A stretch of DNA of 64,000 bases from UBA685 sp049889495 (GTDB lineage Bacteria > Pseudomonadota > Alphaproteobacteria > Puniceispirillales > Puniceispirillaceae), in the NCBI GenBank assembly GCA_049889495.1, contig JBMHDH010000072.1:29788-93787 (forward strand), given 5' to 3'. The notes below the pieces were generated by a model that was not told the DNA's origin, made no database searches, and worked only from the letters and a program-made list of their open reading frames with translations. Of the stretch, positions 51,119 through 59,771 are shown in pieces; positions within the stretch are counted from its first letter, which is position 1; each line of letters opens with the position of its first letter. A program made the position numbers and the translations under genes.

Positions 51119-51616
51119 ATGCCTCATTTATATCTTGTAAGACATGCGAAAGCTGATGCCATTGCCGAAGAAGATCATTTGCGTTGTTTAACACCAGCAG
51201 GCCACAATGATGCTATGAAATTGGGCGGTTTGTTTGAACAAGGTCTTGCCCAACCTGATCTGGTTATTTGTTCCACGGCAATTCGCACACAACAGACCTA
51301 TGAGGTGATGCAGGGTGCTGGCCTAAGGGCGAGAGATGTGCGCTTTGATGATGGGCTTTATCATGCCTCATCCGATTATATCTGGCATCATGTTAGGCAA
51401 GCTGACTGTGAGAGAGTGATGGTCATTGCTCATAACCCTGCCATGGCGATTTTGTTAAATAACCTTATTCCAGATAATCACATTCCCCCAGATTTGATGC
51501 ATTTTCCCACTGCTACCATGGCGCATTTATCTTTTGATGCGGAAAATTTTCAAGCAATCACGGAAAACACATCGAAAATTCTTCATAGTTTGCAAAAAGG
51601 TGCTACGTTAACTTAG
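51119..51616 (+). CDS. sixA: SixA-type phosphohistidine phosphatase
   Basis: 165-residue histidine-phosphatase-family protein. The RHG-type catalytic motif is RHAK at 8-11, the second catalytic histidine is in VIAHNPAM, and STAIRTQQTYEVM is the conserved phosphate-site helix. SixA removes phosphate from histidine phosphotransfer proteins; here the target could be a PTS or two-component protein. It lacks a clear ribosome-binding site. It is followed 41 bases later by a long-chain acyl-CoA ligase. Confidence 0.87.
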   Translation: MPHLYLVRHAKADAIAEEDHLRCLTPAGHNDAMKLGGLFEQGLAQPDLVICSTAIRTQQTYEVMQGAGLRARDVRFDDGLYHASSDYIWHHVRQADCERVMVIAHNPAMAILLNNLIPDNHIPPDLMHFPTATMAHLSFDAENFQAITENTSKILHSLQKGATLT

Positions 51617-51657
51617 TTGGATAACATGATGGTCAGTTTACAATAAGGGTGAGTCAA

Positions 51658-53412
51658 ATGAATTGGGATAATGCCAACCTGCCAAAAGCCTTTTTCGCTA
51701 GCGTTGCGACATATAGCACCAAAGCTTTTTTATATGATAAAATTGACGGCCAATGGGTGGGTCAAAATTGGGATGAAATCGCCGATAAAGTAAGACGTGT
51801 TTCATCTGCTTTGTTGGCCCTTGGGGTGCAAAGTGGCGACCGTGTCATGATTGCCTCTGAAAACCGTTCTGAATGGGCGATTTGTGATTTGGCGGTGATG
51901 TCTATTGGGGCCATTGTTGTGCCAGCCTATACCACCAACACCGAAGATGATCATCGTTATATCCTTGAACATTCTGGCGCTTGTTTTGCGTTTGTATCTG
52001 GCGGTATGGTTGCTTCTCGCGTGGCTTTGGCTGCTGCGCAAATTGCCGCTGTAAAATATATTGTTGCCTTTGATAAAGATGCCAATTTGACATCTGATAA
52101 AGGTACTGAAATTCATGATTTCACGGATATGTTGGCACAGCATGAACCGTGCTGTGATTTACCAAGCCGCATTGATGCCCAAAAGGCAGATGATACATGT
52201 TGTTTCATCTATACATCTGGTACAGGTGGCCGCCCCAAGGCGGTGATGTTAACGCATCGTTCTATTCAATCGAATATTGATGCCGCATCTGAATTATTGG
52301 ATGAAGGAGATGCCAAGAAAAATGCGCGTTTCCTATCGTTACTGCCCTTGTCCCATTCTTATGAACATACCGCGGGCATGCATTTGCCATTCCAGATGGG
52401 AAGCGAGGTTTGGTATTGCGAAAGCCCAGATCAAATTGCGTTAAACTTAACCGAAGTTCAGCCAAGCTTGATGACAGCCGTACCGCGTCTTTATGAGGTG
52501 CTTCATGACCGCATCACACGCGGTGTCAAAGCCAAAGGCGGATTATCAGAAAAGCTGTTTTTCAAAGCCGCCGATCTCGGCGCGAAAAAAGCACAAGGCC
52601 AAAAGTTATCTTTGATCGAAGGCCTGCAAGATAAGGTGCTTGATAAATTGGTACGTGATAAGGTGCGCGGACGCCTTGGCGGCAATTTGAAATTCTTTGT
52701 CTCTGGTGGTGCGGCCTTGAACCCTGAGATTGGCTTTTTCTTCTTGGGGCTTGGTATTAATATTCTGCAAGGCTATGGCCAAACAGAGGCAAGCCCGCTG
52801 ATTTCCGCAAACCGCCCTGGCAAGATCAGAATTGATACTGTTGGTCCTGCTGTGATGGGGGTTGAGGTTAAGATTGCTGATGACGGGGAATTGCTGGCGA
52901 GAGGCGAGTGCGTCATGAAAGGCTATTGGAAAGATGATGCTGCCACTGCTGCAACTGTGGTTGATGGCTGGTTGCATACAGGTGATATCGCTGAAATCTC
53001 AGATGATGGCTATATCTCTATCACAGGGCGTAAAAAAGACATTATTGTGAATTCAGGCGGTGATAATATCGCACCAGGGCGCGTTGAAGCGCTTTTGACC
53101 ATCGAACCTGAAATTGAACAAGCGATGGTTGACGGGGATAAACGCCCTTGGTTGGTGGCTGTGATTGTGCCATCCGCTGAATTGGCTGGCATGTACAAAA
53201 ATGATGATAAAAAGCTGAAAGAGGCTGTGCAAAATGCCGTTGATAGAGCCAATAGCCGCCTATCGCAGATCGAAAAGGTTAGACGCTTTGTTATTGCAGA
53301 TGAACCTTTTGGCACTGAAAATGGCCAGATGACACCTACATTAAAAGCAAAACGCCATATTATTCGTGATATTTATGGTGATCGGATATCAGCCCTTTAT
53401 CCCAAGAAATAA
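51658..53412 (+). CDS. fadD: Long-chain acyl-CoA ligase (FadD family)
   Basis: AMP-forming long-chain fatty-acid:CoA ligase, 584 residues. Motifs are the P-loop YTSGTGGRPKAVMLTH, GYGQTEASP, HTGDIAEISDDGYISITGRKKDI, and the C-terminal KRHIIRDIY region. The frame opens at a GTG (51649) that overlaps the AAGGG (51645-51649); the ATG at 51658, eight bases after that ribosome-binding site, is the better start. It resembles the eukaryotic/FadD15-type long-chain ligases. A terminator hairpin follows. Substrate chain length is inferred from family. Confidence 0.9.
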   Translation: MNWDNANLPKAFFASVATYSTKAFLYDKIDGQWVGQNWDEIADKVRRVSSALLALGVQSGDRVMIASENRSEWAICDLAVMSIGAIVVPAYTTNTEDDHRYILEHSGACFAFVSGGMVASRVALAAAQIAAVKYIVAFDKDANLTSDKGTEIHDFTDMLAQHEPCCDLPSRIDAQKADDTCCFIYTSGTGGRPKAVMLTHRSIQSNIDAASELLDEGDAKKNARFLSLLPLSHSYEHTAGMHLPFQMGSEVWYCESPDQIALNLTEVQPSLMTAVPRLYEVLHDRITRGVKAKGGLSEKLFFKAADLGAKKAQGQKLSLIEGLQDKVLDKLVRDKVRGRLGGNLKFFVSGGAALNPEIGFFFLGLGINILQGYGQTEASPLISANRPGKIRIDTVGPAVMGVEVKIADDGELLARGECVMKGYWKDDAATAATVVDGWLHTGDIAEISDDGYISITGRKKDIIVNSGGDNIAPGRVEALLTIEPEIEQAMVDGDKRPWLVAVIVPSAELAGMYKNDDKKLKEAVQNAVDRANSRLSQIEKVRRFVIADEPFGTENGQMTPTLKAKRHIIRDIYGDRISALYPKK

Positions 53413-53441
53413 CAGGCCAAAATCCTGAAATTTGCTTAAAG

Positions 53442-53467
53442 AAAGAGGTGTTGTGCCTCTTTTTTTT
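53442..53467 (+). terminator. Rho-independent terminator after the acyl-CoA ligase
   Basis: AAAGAGG (53442-53448) pairs with CCTCTTT (53456-53462) across a seven-base loop, and T continues from 53460 to 53467. This separates the ligase transcript from the RND operon. Confidence 0.85.
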
Positions 53468-53563
53468 GGCAATCATGAAAGGATTTAAACCTTAGTCAGC
53501 CCATCTGCGTAAATAAATTAGGTGTTTATATCGCAAGATCACAAATATATGCGGAGTTAGTTC

Positions 53564-55120
53564 ATGCCGTTTTACCAAAGACCTCTTATGGTGGCGATTC
53601 TGTCGTTCAGTGTTGCTGTTGCTTCATCTGCTGTCCAAGCACAAGCGAGAAAGGGTACTGTGGTATCAACGGCGTTTGTGGAAGAAGAAATCGTAGCTGA
53701 TACCACCATTATTCCAGGGGCTGTTGTTGCACCGCCTGCGGTGGTTATTTCAGCTTTGCGCTCGGCACAAGTAACGCTTGAAGGCTTGCAGATTGGTGAT
53801 TTTGTCCGAAAAGGGACCAAAATTGCCACACAAGATGTGCAAGATTTGCAAACACAATTGGATCTTTTGAACTTGCAAGAGGCAGATGCGAAAGCCAGAT
53901 TGGCCGATATTGAGCGCAATATCGAATATGACATGATGCTTGCGGATTTGGCGCAATCACAGCTTGATCTTTTGACCAAAAAAGCAGAGCGTGCGGTGTC
54001 ATTGGCGAATAAGAAAGCCATTTCAAGTGAAGCCGCTGAAACAGCGCAATCAGCACAATTAAATGCCACACAACAGGTGATTTTGCGCAAACAGTCAATT
54101 GACAGACAAAAAGCGTCAAAATCAGAGACAGAACGCACCATTGCACGGCTTGTCATTCAAAAAGCAGATCTTCAGCGTAATATGGCAAATGCGAATTACA
54201 ATGCCCCAGAAAATGGTTTGATCCTATCCTTGCCAACCTATCAATCTGGCTTTGCGCGGCAGGGCGAAGAATTAGCGCGCATTCAAGGGTTTCGTGGTTT
54301 TGAAGTCGAAGCTGAATTACCATCATCCTATTTGACCTTTGTGCGTTCTGCAGATGAAATCGAAGCTGATGACGGGGCTGGCACCAAGATTGCATTGAAA
54401 TTCCGCGCGGCCTTACCACAAGAAAACCGCCGCACCTCAACAAGACCTGTACGATTTACAGTCAATGATGATTTGCCACGCTCGTTATTTGCCAGCGGTG
54501 CCCGCATCGATATTGCTGTGCCAATCAGAGAGGCACAATCATCTTTACTTGTGCCGCAAGATGCCATTATCCCTGTGGCAGGCGGTCATGTCGTGTTTGT
54601 TTTTGATGAGGGTAAAGCCGTGCGGCAAATCGTTCGCCTTGGTGGCACCATTGGCGAGAATGTTATCATTACGTCAGGCGTGGTGGCTGGCGAGCGCGTG
54701 ATCATAAAAGGCAATGAAGGGCTGAGTGACGGCACAGACGTAAGAGAAGGCACGCCACCAAAACGCAAAGCCCCAACAGATGGCGGTGAAGAGGCGGACG
54801 CTGTGCAAGAGGATGTTCTGCAAACCGAATTGGCTGATGATGCGCAGGTTTGGTTATTGGAATGGACCACGCCGCGTGGTGATAATTCCGCTGAATTGAC
54901 GCTATCAAGCAAAGCGAACCTCTATGATGGTGAGCCAATTCGCGTTACCCGCGATGGTGATATGATCGCCTTTGATGCAGAAGTTGTCTTGCCATTTGGC
55001 ATTTTGACCTTGTCATTTTCTGGCACGGTCACAGGCGATACTATGGCTGGTGAGATTACCTTGAGCGGCCTGCCAAATGGCAGAACACCGACATTTGCCT
55101 TTAACGGAAAGGTGAAGTGA
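53564..55120 (+). CDS. RND efflux periplasmic adaptor with an extra C-terminal domain
   Basis: 518-residue membrane-fusion protein for the RND pump downstream. A signal peptide (MPFYQRPLMVAILSFSVAV...) ends near residue 27. A lipoyl/barrel region flanks a coiled coil at about 95-205, and a beta-barrel and proximal domain extend to about 395. After a Lys/Pro-rich linker (KRKAPTDGG) there are about 110 further residues, starting at QVWLLEWTTPRG and containing LSFSGTVTGDTMAGEITLSG. This looks like an all-beta module with alternating hydrophobic strands. Ordinary adaptors stop before this. The gene ends in an ATGA overlap with the pump gene. No TolC-type outer-membrane gene is adjacent. Confidence 0.88.
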   Translation: MPFYQRPLMVAILSFSVAVASSAVQAQARKGTVVSTAFVEEEIVADTTIIPGAVVAPPAVVISALRSAQVTLEGLQIGDFVRKGTKIATQDVQDLQTQLDLLNLQEADAKARLADIERNIEYDMMLADLAQSQLDLLTKKAERAVSLANKKAISSEAAETAQSAQLNATQQVILRKQSIDRQKASKSETERTIARLVIQKADLQRNMANANYNAPENGLILSLPTYQSGFARQGEELARIQGFRGFEVEAELPSSYLTFVRSADEIEADDGAGTKIALKFRAALPQENRRTSTRPVRFTVNDDLPRSLFASGARIDIAVPIREAQSSLLVPQDAIIPVAGGHVVFVFDEGKAVRQIVRLGGTIGENVIITSGVVAGERVIIKGNEGLSDGTDVREGTPPKRKAPTDGGEEADAVQEDVLQTELADDAQVWLLEWTTPRGDNSAELTLSSKANLYDGEPIRVTRDGDMIAFDAEVVLPFGILTLSFSGTVTGDTMAGEITLSGLPNGRTPTFAFNGKVK

Positions 55121-58100
55121 TGATTACGCTTATTCGTGCAGCGATTGAACGGCCTGTCGCAGTTCTTGCTTTCATTGTTGGGATTGTGATGTTTGGGTAT
55201 TTGGCATTGACCACAATCCCCATTCAGATGTCACCAGATATCGAAAAGCCGATTTACCAAGTGCGTGTCTCTTGGGCAGGGGCGGCACCAGAAGATGTTG
55301 ATAGAGAGATTGTCAGCCGCCTTGAACAAGAGCTTGGCAACCTATCCCAGATTGAAGAGATTTCCTCTTCCTCTTCAACAGGTTCAGCGCGAGTCACCCT
55401 GACCTATAGCATTGGCACTGATATGGACAAGGCCTTAACGGTGCTGTTGTCAAAATTGGCTGGCATCACAGGCCTGCCTAGTGAGGCGCGCGCGCCGCAA
55501 GTGCGCACCTCAAATTCAGATGATTCCCCAATTGCCCGTATGGCATTGGTGCCACTGAATGATCAAAGTGATTCAGGGGTTGATGTCGAAGAGCTTGGTA
55601 ATTTTGTGCGCACTCAGGTTGTTGACCCATTAAGCCGCATTAATGGTGTTGCTGAAATCACTTTTAATGGGGGCGGGGCGCGCCAAATGCGCGTGATTGT
55701 CGATGAAGATCGGCTGGCAGCTTATCAATTAACAGCCCAAGATGTTTTTAATTCCCTTCGCAATGCCACCACTTTGCGCACCGTTGGGCGCATTAATGAA
55801 GGCAAGCGGACTTATGTTGTGCGTGCTGAGGCAATTTCCTACACGCCAGAAACAGCTAAACAGATTGTGATCCGCGCGGCCACCGCGCAAAATGGGCTAT
55901 TTGTGCCGATCTTGTTAAAGGATGTGGCAGAGATAGAATTTGAGGTCACAAGGCGCGAGAGCTATCGTCGTCTTAACGGTCAAGATGCTGTGATTATTAA
56001 CGCATTGCGCGAGCAGGGCACCAATGTGGTGCAAACGATGGATGTGATGCGTGATCGTGTGGCAGAGTTAAATGAAACGGTTCTTGCGCCGAATAATTTA
56101 AGGCTCAATATTGTCTTTGATGAAACAGGCTATATTGCGTCTGCGATTGATCTTGTGAAGCAAAATATTTGGGTGGGCGGCACACTTGCCTTGGTGATTT
56201 TGCTGTTATTCTTGCGCTCTATCTTTCCGACTTTGGCGATTTTTGTGGCAATTCCTGTTTCTGTTATTGGCACCTTTGTTGCGATTGCAGGGCTGGGCTT
56301 GTCCATTAATGTGATTTCACTTGCGGGGCTTGCCTTTGCGGTTGGCATGGTTGTTGATGCCTCGATTGTTTCGATGGAAAATATCTTTAGATTGCGCCAG
56401 CAAGGTGTGCCAGCCCCAGAAGCTGCTTATCATGGTGCGCGGCAGGTATGGGCGCCAATCCTAGGCTCTGCCTTGACCACTGTGATTGTGTTTGTGCCAG
56501 TTGTTTTGCTTGATTTGCCTGTTGGTCAATTATTCCGTGATATCGGTATCGCCATTTCGGTATCGGTGCTGATTTCTGTGTTTGTCTCAGTCACCGTGAT
56601 CCCCGCCTTATCATCTTATTTATTGCGTGGTGATGCCGAACGATTTGCCAAACCAATGCGCTTGCCTGTGATTGATTTTCTTGGTTCAAAATTTGCAACT
56701 GCCATTGTGAATTACGCAAAATTGGCTGTGAAAGCAAAGACCATCGGTGTTGTGATGGTGGCGTTATTATTGGCGTTATCTGTGGGCGTGACAGCGCGCC
56801 TTATGCCAAAGCTGGATTATTTGCCTGATGGGAATGCCAATTTCTTGCTGGCGCGTATTTTGGTGCCACCAGGCTATTCGGTTGAAGAATCAGCCAATAT
56901 TGCGGCAAAGATGGAAAATGCGGCGCGTCCTTTGTGGGAAAAAGATACTTTGGGTGATAAACAGCCGAAGATTGATAAATTTTTCTTTGTGGCTTTTAAT
57001 GGTGGCGGTTTTGCAGGAGCAACAGCCGCAGATCCTGCGCGTGTTACAGAATTAAGACCAACCTTAATGCGGCCTATTTTTTCAGAACCTGGGGCGCGTG
57101 CTTTTGTCTTCCAAGCCTCCTTATTTGGTCGCTCTGTTGGCGGTTCACGTTCAATTCGCTTGAATTTAACAGGGCCAGCTATTGAAAATTTGCAACCTGT
57201 GGCGCAACGCTTATCGGAATTGCTTGATGTCTCATTCCCTCAAGATGATGGGAACCAATTGCGGATTATCCCCTCATTGGATTCAGGCACGCCGCAAATC
57301 AGAATTGCACCACGCGCCGATATGCTTGCCAGAATTGGTATGACAGCATCTGAATTTGCCACAGCCATTGATATTTTCAATGATGGCATGTCTGTCACCG
57401 AAGTGCCAATCCAAGGCCAGCTGGTTGATCTGGTGCTAGAAGGGCGCAATGCAGGTGATTTAAGTTTGGCTGACTTAAACGCTTTGCCAATTGTTACACG
57501 CAATGGCGATGTGATGCGCGCTGATCAAATCGCGGATATCACGATTGTCAGTGCGGAACAATCCATTCGTCGTCTAGGCGGCAAACAAGCCTTGACCATT
57601 CAATTGCGTCCTGTTGAAGAAATCGCGCTTGAAGATGCGATTGCCACTATTGAAACAGCGATTTTGCCTGAAATCAAAGATTTTGCGGCTGATAAAAATG
57701 TCACAGTGGCTGTTAGCGGGGCCGCTAGTGCCTTGGCCGAAACATGGGCGGCAATGCAAGCCAATGTCGCAACCGCAATTGGCGTGATTTTCTTATTATT
57801 GGTGATCTTGTTGCGGTCATTTGTTTTGCCGCTTGTGATTATTGCCGCAGTACCAGTGGCCGCCGCAGGGGGCATTATCGGCCTATCATTGATCAATCTT
57901 TATATCCGCCAGCCGTTGGATATGCTGACCATGCTTGGCTTTGTGATCTTAACAGGGATTGTTGTGAATAACGCGATTTTGTTGGTAGAACAAACTGTGC
58001 TGCAAATCAGAGAAGAGGGCATGGCCGTTGACCAAGCCATTATCGAAGCGACAAGAAACCGAATTCGTCCTATTTTTATGTCCACTTTGACATCATTATT

Positions 58101-58305
58101 TGGGCTTGTGCCTTTGGTGATATTCCCAGGGGCTGGCTCAGAACTGTATCGCGGTATTGGGACTGTGGTATTTGGCGGACTTGCGCTATCAACCATTGCG
58201 ACCTTATTTATTGTGCCGCCTATGTTATCTGTGTTCAGAGATGCCGTGGTGCGGTCAGCCACCCAACGCAAGATTGATATCAAAATGCAGGTGGAGAACA
58301 GCTAA
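55117..58305 (+). CDS. RND-family efflux permease
   Basis: 1062-residue inner-membrane proton/drug antiporter-type pump with two six-helix repeats and large periplasmic loops. TM1 begins after IERPVAVLAFIVG. The periplasmic porter loops lie at about 45-330 and 560-860. In TM4, where many drug pumps have two adjacent aspartates, this protein has Asp414 followed by Ala415 (GMVVDASIVSMEN). In TM10 the usual lysine is Asn951 (GIVVNNAILLVEQ). So the proton relay keeps only one of the three classic charged residues. Substrates are unknown. It is translationally coupled to the adaptor. Confidence 0.93.
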   Translation: MMITLIRAAIERPVAVLAFIVGIVMFGYLALTTIPIQMSPDIEKPIYQVRVSWAGAAPEDVDREIVSRLEQELGNLSQIEEISSSSSTGSARVTLTYSIGTDMDKALTVLLSKLAGITGLPSEARAPQVRTSNSDDSPIARMALVPLNDQSDSGVDVEELGNFVRTQVVDPLSRINGVAEITFNGGGARQMRVIVDEDRLAAYQLTAQDVFNSLRNATTLRTVGRINEGKRTYVVRAEAISYTPETAKQIVIRAATAQNGLFVPILLKDVAEIEFEVTRRESYRRLNGQDAVIINALREQGTNVVQTMDVMRDRVAELNETVLAPNNLRLNIVFDETGYIASAIDLVKQNIWVGGTLALVILLLFLRSIFPTLAIFVAIPVSVIGTFVAIAGLGLSINVISLAGLAFAVGMVVDASIVSMENIFRLRQQGVPAPEAAYHGARQVWAPILGSALTTVIVFVPVVLLDLPVGQLFRDIGIAISVSVLISVFVSVTVIPALSSYLLRGDAERFAKPMRLPVIDFLGSKFATAIVNYAKLAVKAKTIGVVMVALLLALSVGVTARLMPKLDYLPDGNANFLLARILVPPGYSVEESANIAAKMENAARPLWEKDTLGDKQPKIDKFFFVAFNGGGFAGATAADPARVTELRPTLMRPIFSEPGARAFVFQASLFGRSVGGSRSIRLNLTGPAIENLQPVAQRLSELLDVSFPQDDGNQLRIIPSLDSGTPQIRIAPRADMLARIGMTASEFATAIDIFNDGMSVTEVPIQGQLVDLVLEGRNAGDLSLADLNALPIVTRNGDVMRADQIADITIVSAEQSIRRLGGKQALTIQLRPVEEIALEDAIATIETAILPEIKDFAADKNVTVAVSGAASALAETWAAMQANVATAIGVIFLLLVILLRSFVLPLVIIAAVPVAAAGGIIGLSLINLYIRQPLDMLTMLGFVILTGIVVNNAILLVEQTVLQIREEGMAVDQAIIEATRNRIRPIFMSTLTSLFGLVPLVIFPGAGSELYRGIGTVVFGGLALSTIATLFIVPPMLSVFRDAVVRSATQRKIDIKMQVENS

Positions 58306-58309
58306 TAAG

Positions 58310-58543
58310 CTAGCTCCACCTGATCAGTCCGATGATCGCTGAAGCAATATAGAAAAGCTGTAATGAGAAAAACGCCCAGCGTTTATCTATGATGCCCCAT
58401 ATGGCAAATAACAAGGCTGATATCAAAAGTAGGGCGAAACCTAATACTTCGTTGCCTGTGTTGGATGCGATTAACAGCGCATAAAGGATCGCAAGAACAG
58501 AGCCTGAGACTTCAAAAATTGAAATTAATTTTCTTTTTTCCAT
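58310..58543 (-). CDS. Small membrane protein, unrecognised
   Basis: 77 residues with three hydrophobic segments (about 10-27, 33-50 and 56-75) and short charged links, starting MEKRKLISIFEVSG and ending LIRWS. It resembles the simple helix-pair arrangement of small PnuC/SWEET-like membrane proteins, but no motif fixes a family. An AGAGG lies about nine bases ahead of the ATG. The stop is four bases from the RND gene end, and the start overlaps the previous small gene by 19 bases, so the two small genes look coupled. Confidence 0.6.
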   Translation of the reverse strand: MEKRKLISIFEVSGSVLAILYALLIASNTGNEVLGFALLLISALLFAIWGIIDKRWAFFSLQLFYIASAIIGLIRWS

Positions 58544-58722
58544 AATTGAAGGCCTCTATATTTGTGGTTTTTGGATGATTTTGACAGTGACAAGCGGCCA
58601 TTGAAATGATGCAAGATCACGATCCATGTGAAAAGGCCAACCAGCCAAATGCCCATTTCCAAGCCCTCTGGTGATGGGCGATCTTGTGATTGTAAAAATG
58701 TGGTGCCACAACCCATACACAT
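58525..58722 (-). CDS. Small single-span membrane protein, unrecognised
   Basis: 65 residues beginning MCMGCGTTFLQSQD, with one hydrophobic segment (GIWLVGLFTWIVILHHF) in the middle and a basic tail. A GAAAGAG sits eight to nine bases before the ATG. The paired cysteines at positions 2 and 5 could bind metal or form a disulfide. It overlaps the next small gene by 19 bases and is divergent from the exported protein at 58866. It could still be a chance frame, so confidence is moderate. Confidence 0.45.
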   Translation of the reverse strand: MCMGCGTTFLQSQDRPSPEGLEMGIWLVGLFTWIVILHHFNGRLSLSKSSKNHKYRGLQLWKKEN

Positions 58723-58803
58723 AATGATTGCTCTTTCACGCTGTAATTTTTGAAACCCATACTGGCATATCGCGCCACCTTAATGGGGTCAAGATAATGT
58801 TGT

Positions 58804-58831
58804 TTGCACATGGCTGTAAAACCGCTATCTT
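58804..58831 (+). promoter_or_regulatory. Possible promoter of the exported protein
   Basis: TTGCAC (58804-58809) and TATCTT (58826-58831) with 16 bases between them, 35 bases ahead of the start at 58866. Moderate match, assigned by eye. Confidence 0.35.
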
Positions 58832-58865
58832 CACACGCGTTATCTATATTAGAAGGTATCCGAAT

Positions 58866-59426
58866 ATGCGTTTTTTCATTCTTGTGGCAATGCTTGGTTG
58901 TTTGATGCAGACAGCACAAGCCTTGACGATTAAAAAAGGTCAGGTCCTTTCTGGTGGCAAGGCCGTCCCAGCACATGAAACAGAAACAGCCAAGAAAATG
59001 ATCGCCAAACATGGGTATTTCATAACAGGTAAAACATTAGTGGTCGCGGCAGGGGCGAACACTGTTGTGTTGGATATGAATGATTTGATTGGCAAATCAC
59101 AAGATGAAATCACAGCAATTTTGGGCGAAGAAATCTCAAATAATTATGTGGAAGCTTCAGATGTGGGGCGTGTGGCAGCCGAAGAGGCGGTATCAGCGTC
59201 TCGTGAGGCGATTGGCGATGAAGTGGCTGATAAAATCACAAGAGATGTCACAAATGAAGTGGCAGCAGAAGTCGCAGCTTCAATCGGTAGCGATATCGTA
59301 TCAGCTGTATCAGCAGAAATCGCAGCAGAAGTGTCCGCACGGGTTGAAGAGCGCGTTAAAGCGTTTGAACAAAATGGTCAGACAGAGTTGGATTGCCAAC
59401 GTGATGCTGATGGTAATTGCATCTAG
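58866..59426 (+). CDS. Exported alanine-rich helical protein, unrecognised
   Basis: 186 residues starting with a signal peptide (MRFFILVAMLGCLMQTAQA), so it is probably exported. After a short globular-looking region comes a long helical stretch from about residue 100 to 170, rich in Ala, Glu, Val and Ser. Segments such as EVADKI, EVAAEVAA and EIAAEVSARVEERV recur at roughly seven- to eight-residue intervals, suggesting a coiled coil. It ends with a Cys-containing LDCQRDADGNC. The ATG at 58866 was chosen over one at 58728 because GAAGG precedes it and the signal peptide begins there. No function is assigned. Confidence 0.7.
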   Translation: MRFFILVAMLGCLMQTAQALTIKKGQVLSGGKAVPAHETETAKKMIAKHGYFITGKTLVVAAGANTVVLDMNDLIGKSQDEITAILGEEISNNYVEASDVGRVAAEEAVSASREAIGDEVADKITRDVTNEVAAEVAASIGSDIVSAVSAEIAAEVSARVEERVKAFEQNGQTELDCQRDADGNCI

Positions 59427-59541
59427 CAAACGAAAAAGAAATATAAATAACAGGTGCAATGGATCTTATTCATTGCGCTTTCTCAAGCGAAAGCAAAGCC
59501 ATAGCTAAGACATGAGAGTTATTTAAATTAGTTCGGAAAAG

Positions 59542-59616
59542 TGGCTCCCCGGGACGGATTCGAACCGCCGGCCAAGCGATTAACAGTCGCTTGCTCTACC
59601 GCTGAGCTACCGGGGA
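59542..59616 (-). tRNA. tRNA-Asn (anticodon GTT)
   Basis: Read on the minus strand the sequence folds as a cloverleaf: acceptor TCCCCGG/CCGGGGA, a D-arm with AGCTCAGCGGTAGAGC, and an AGCGA/TCGCT anticodon stem around the loop CTGTTAA, giving anticodon GTT. The T-arm contains GGTTCGAATCC, then the discriminator G and an encoded CCA. The length is 75 bases including CCA. Confidence 0.97.
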
Positions 59617-59677
59617 ATAACCTTGGATGGGCGCGTTATCTAAACTGAAATTCACAGCCTATCCACTCAGTGCAGAT

Positions 59678-59706
59678 TGTATAGCAACAGCACCTTCGAA
59701 GGTCAA
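59678..59706 (-). promoter_or_regulatory. Promoter of tRNA-Asn
   Basis: On the minus strand TTGACC (59706-59701) and TATACA (59683-59678) are separated by exactly 17 bases, a near-consensus housekeeping promoter. It lies about 62 bases ahead of the mature tRNA 5' end, leaving a leader of some 55 bases. Confidence 0.8.
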
Positions 59707-59771
59707 GCGGTGAAAAACAGGTAAAAATAAATTATTTTTCCGATGCTTATTTGTCTTTTATTGTGGCCTGA

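Noticed and set aside
59427..59541. Terminator between the exported protein and tRNA-Asn
   Set aside because: Two small inverted repeats are present (GCAATG/CATTGC and GCTTTC/GAAAGC), but neither is followed by a T-run, so termination is not supported.
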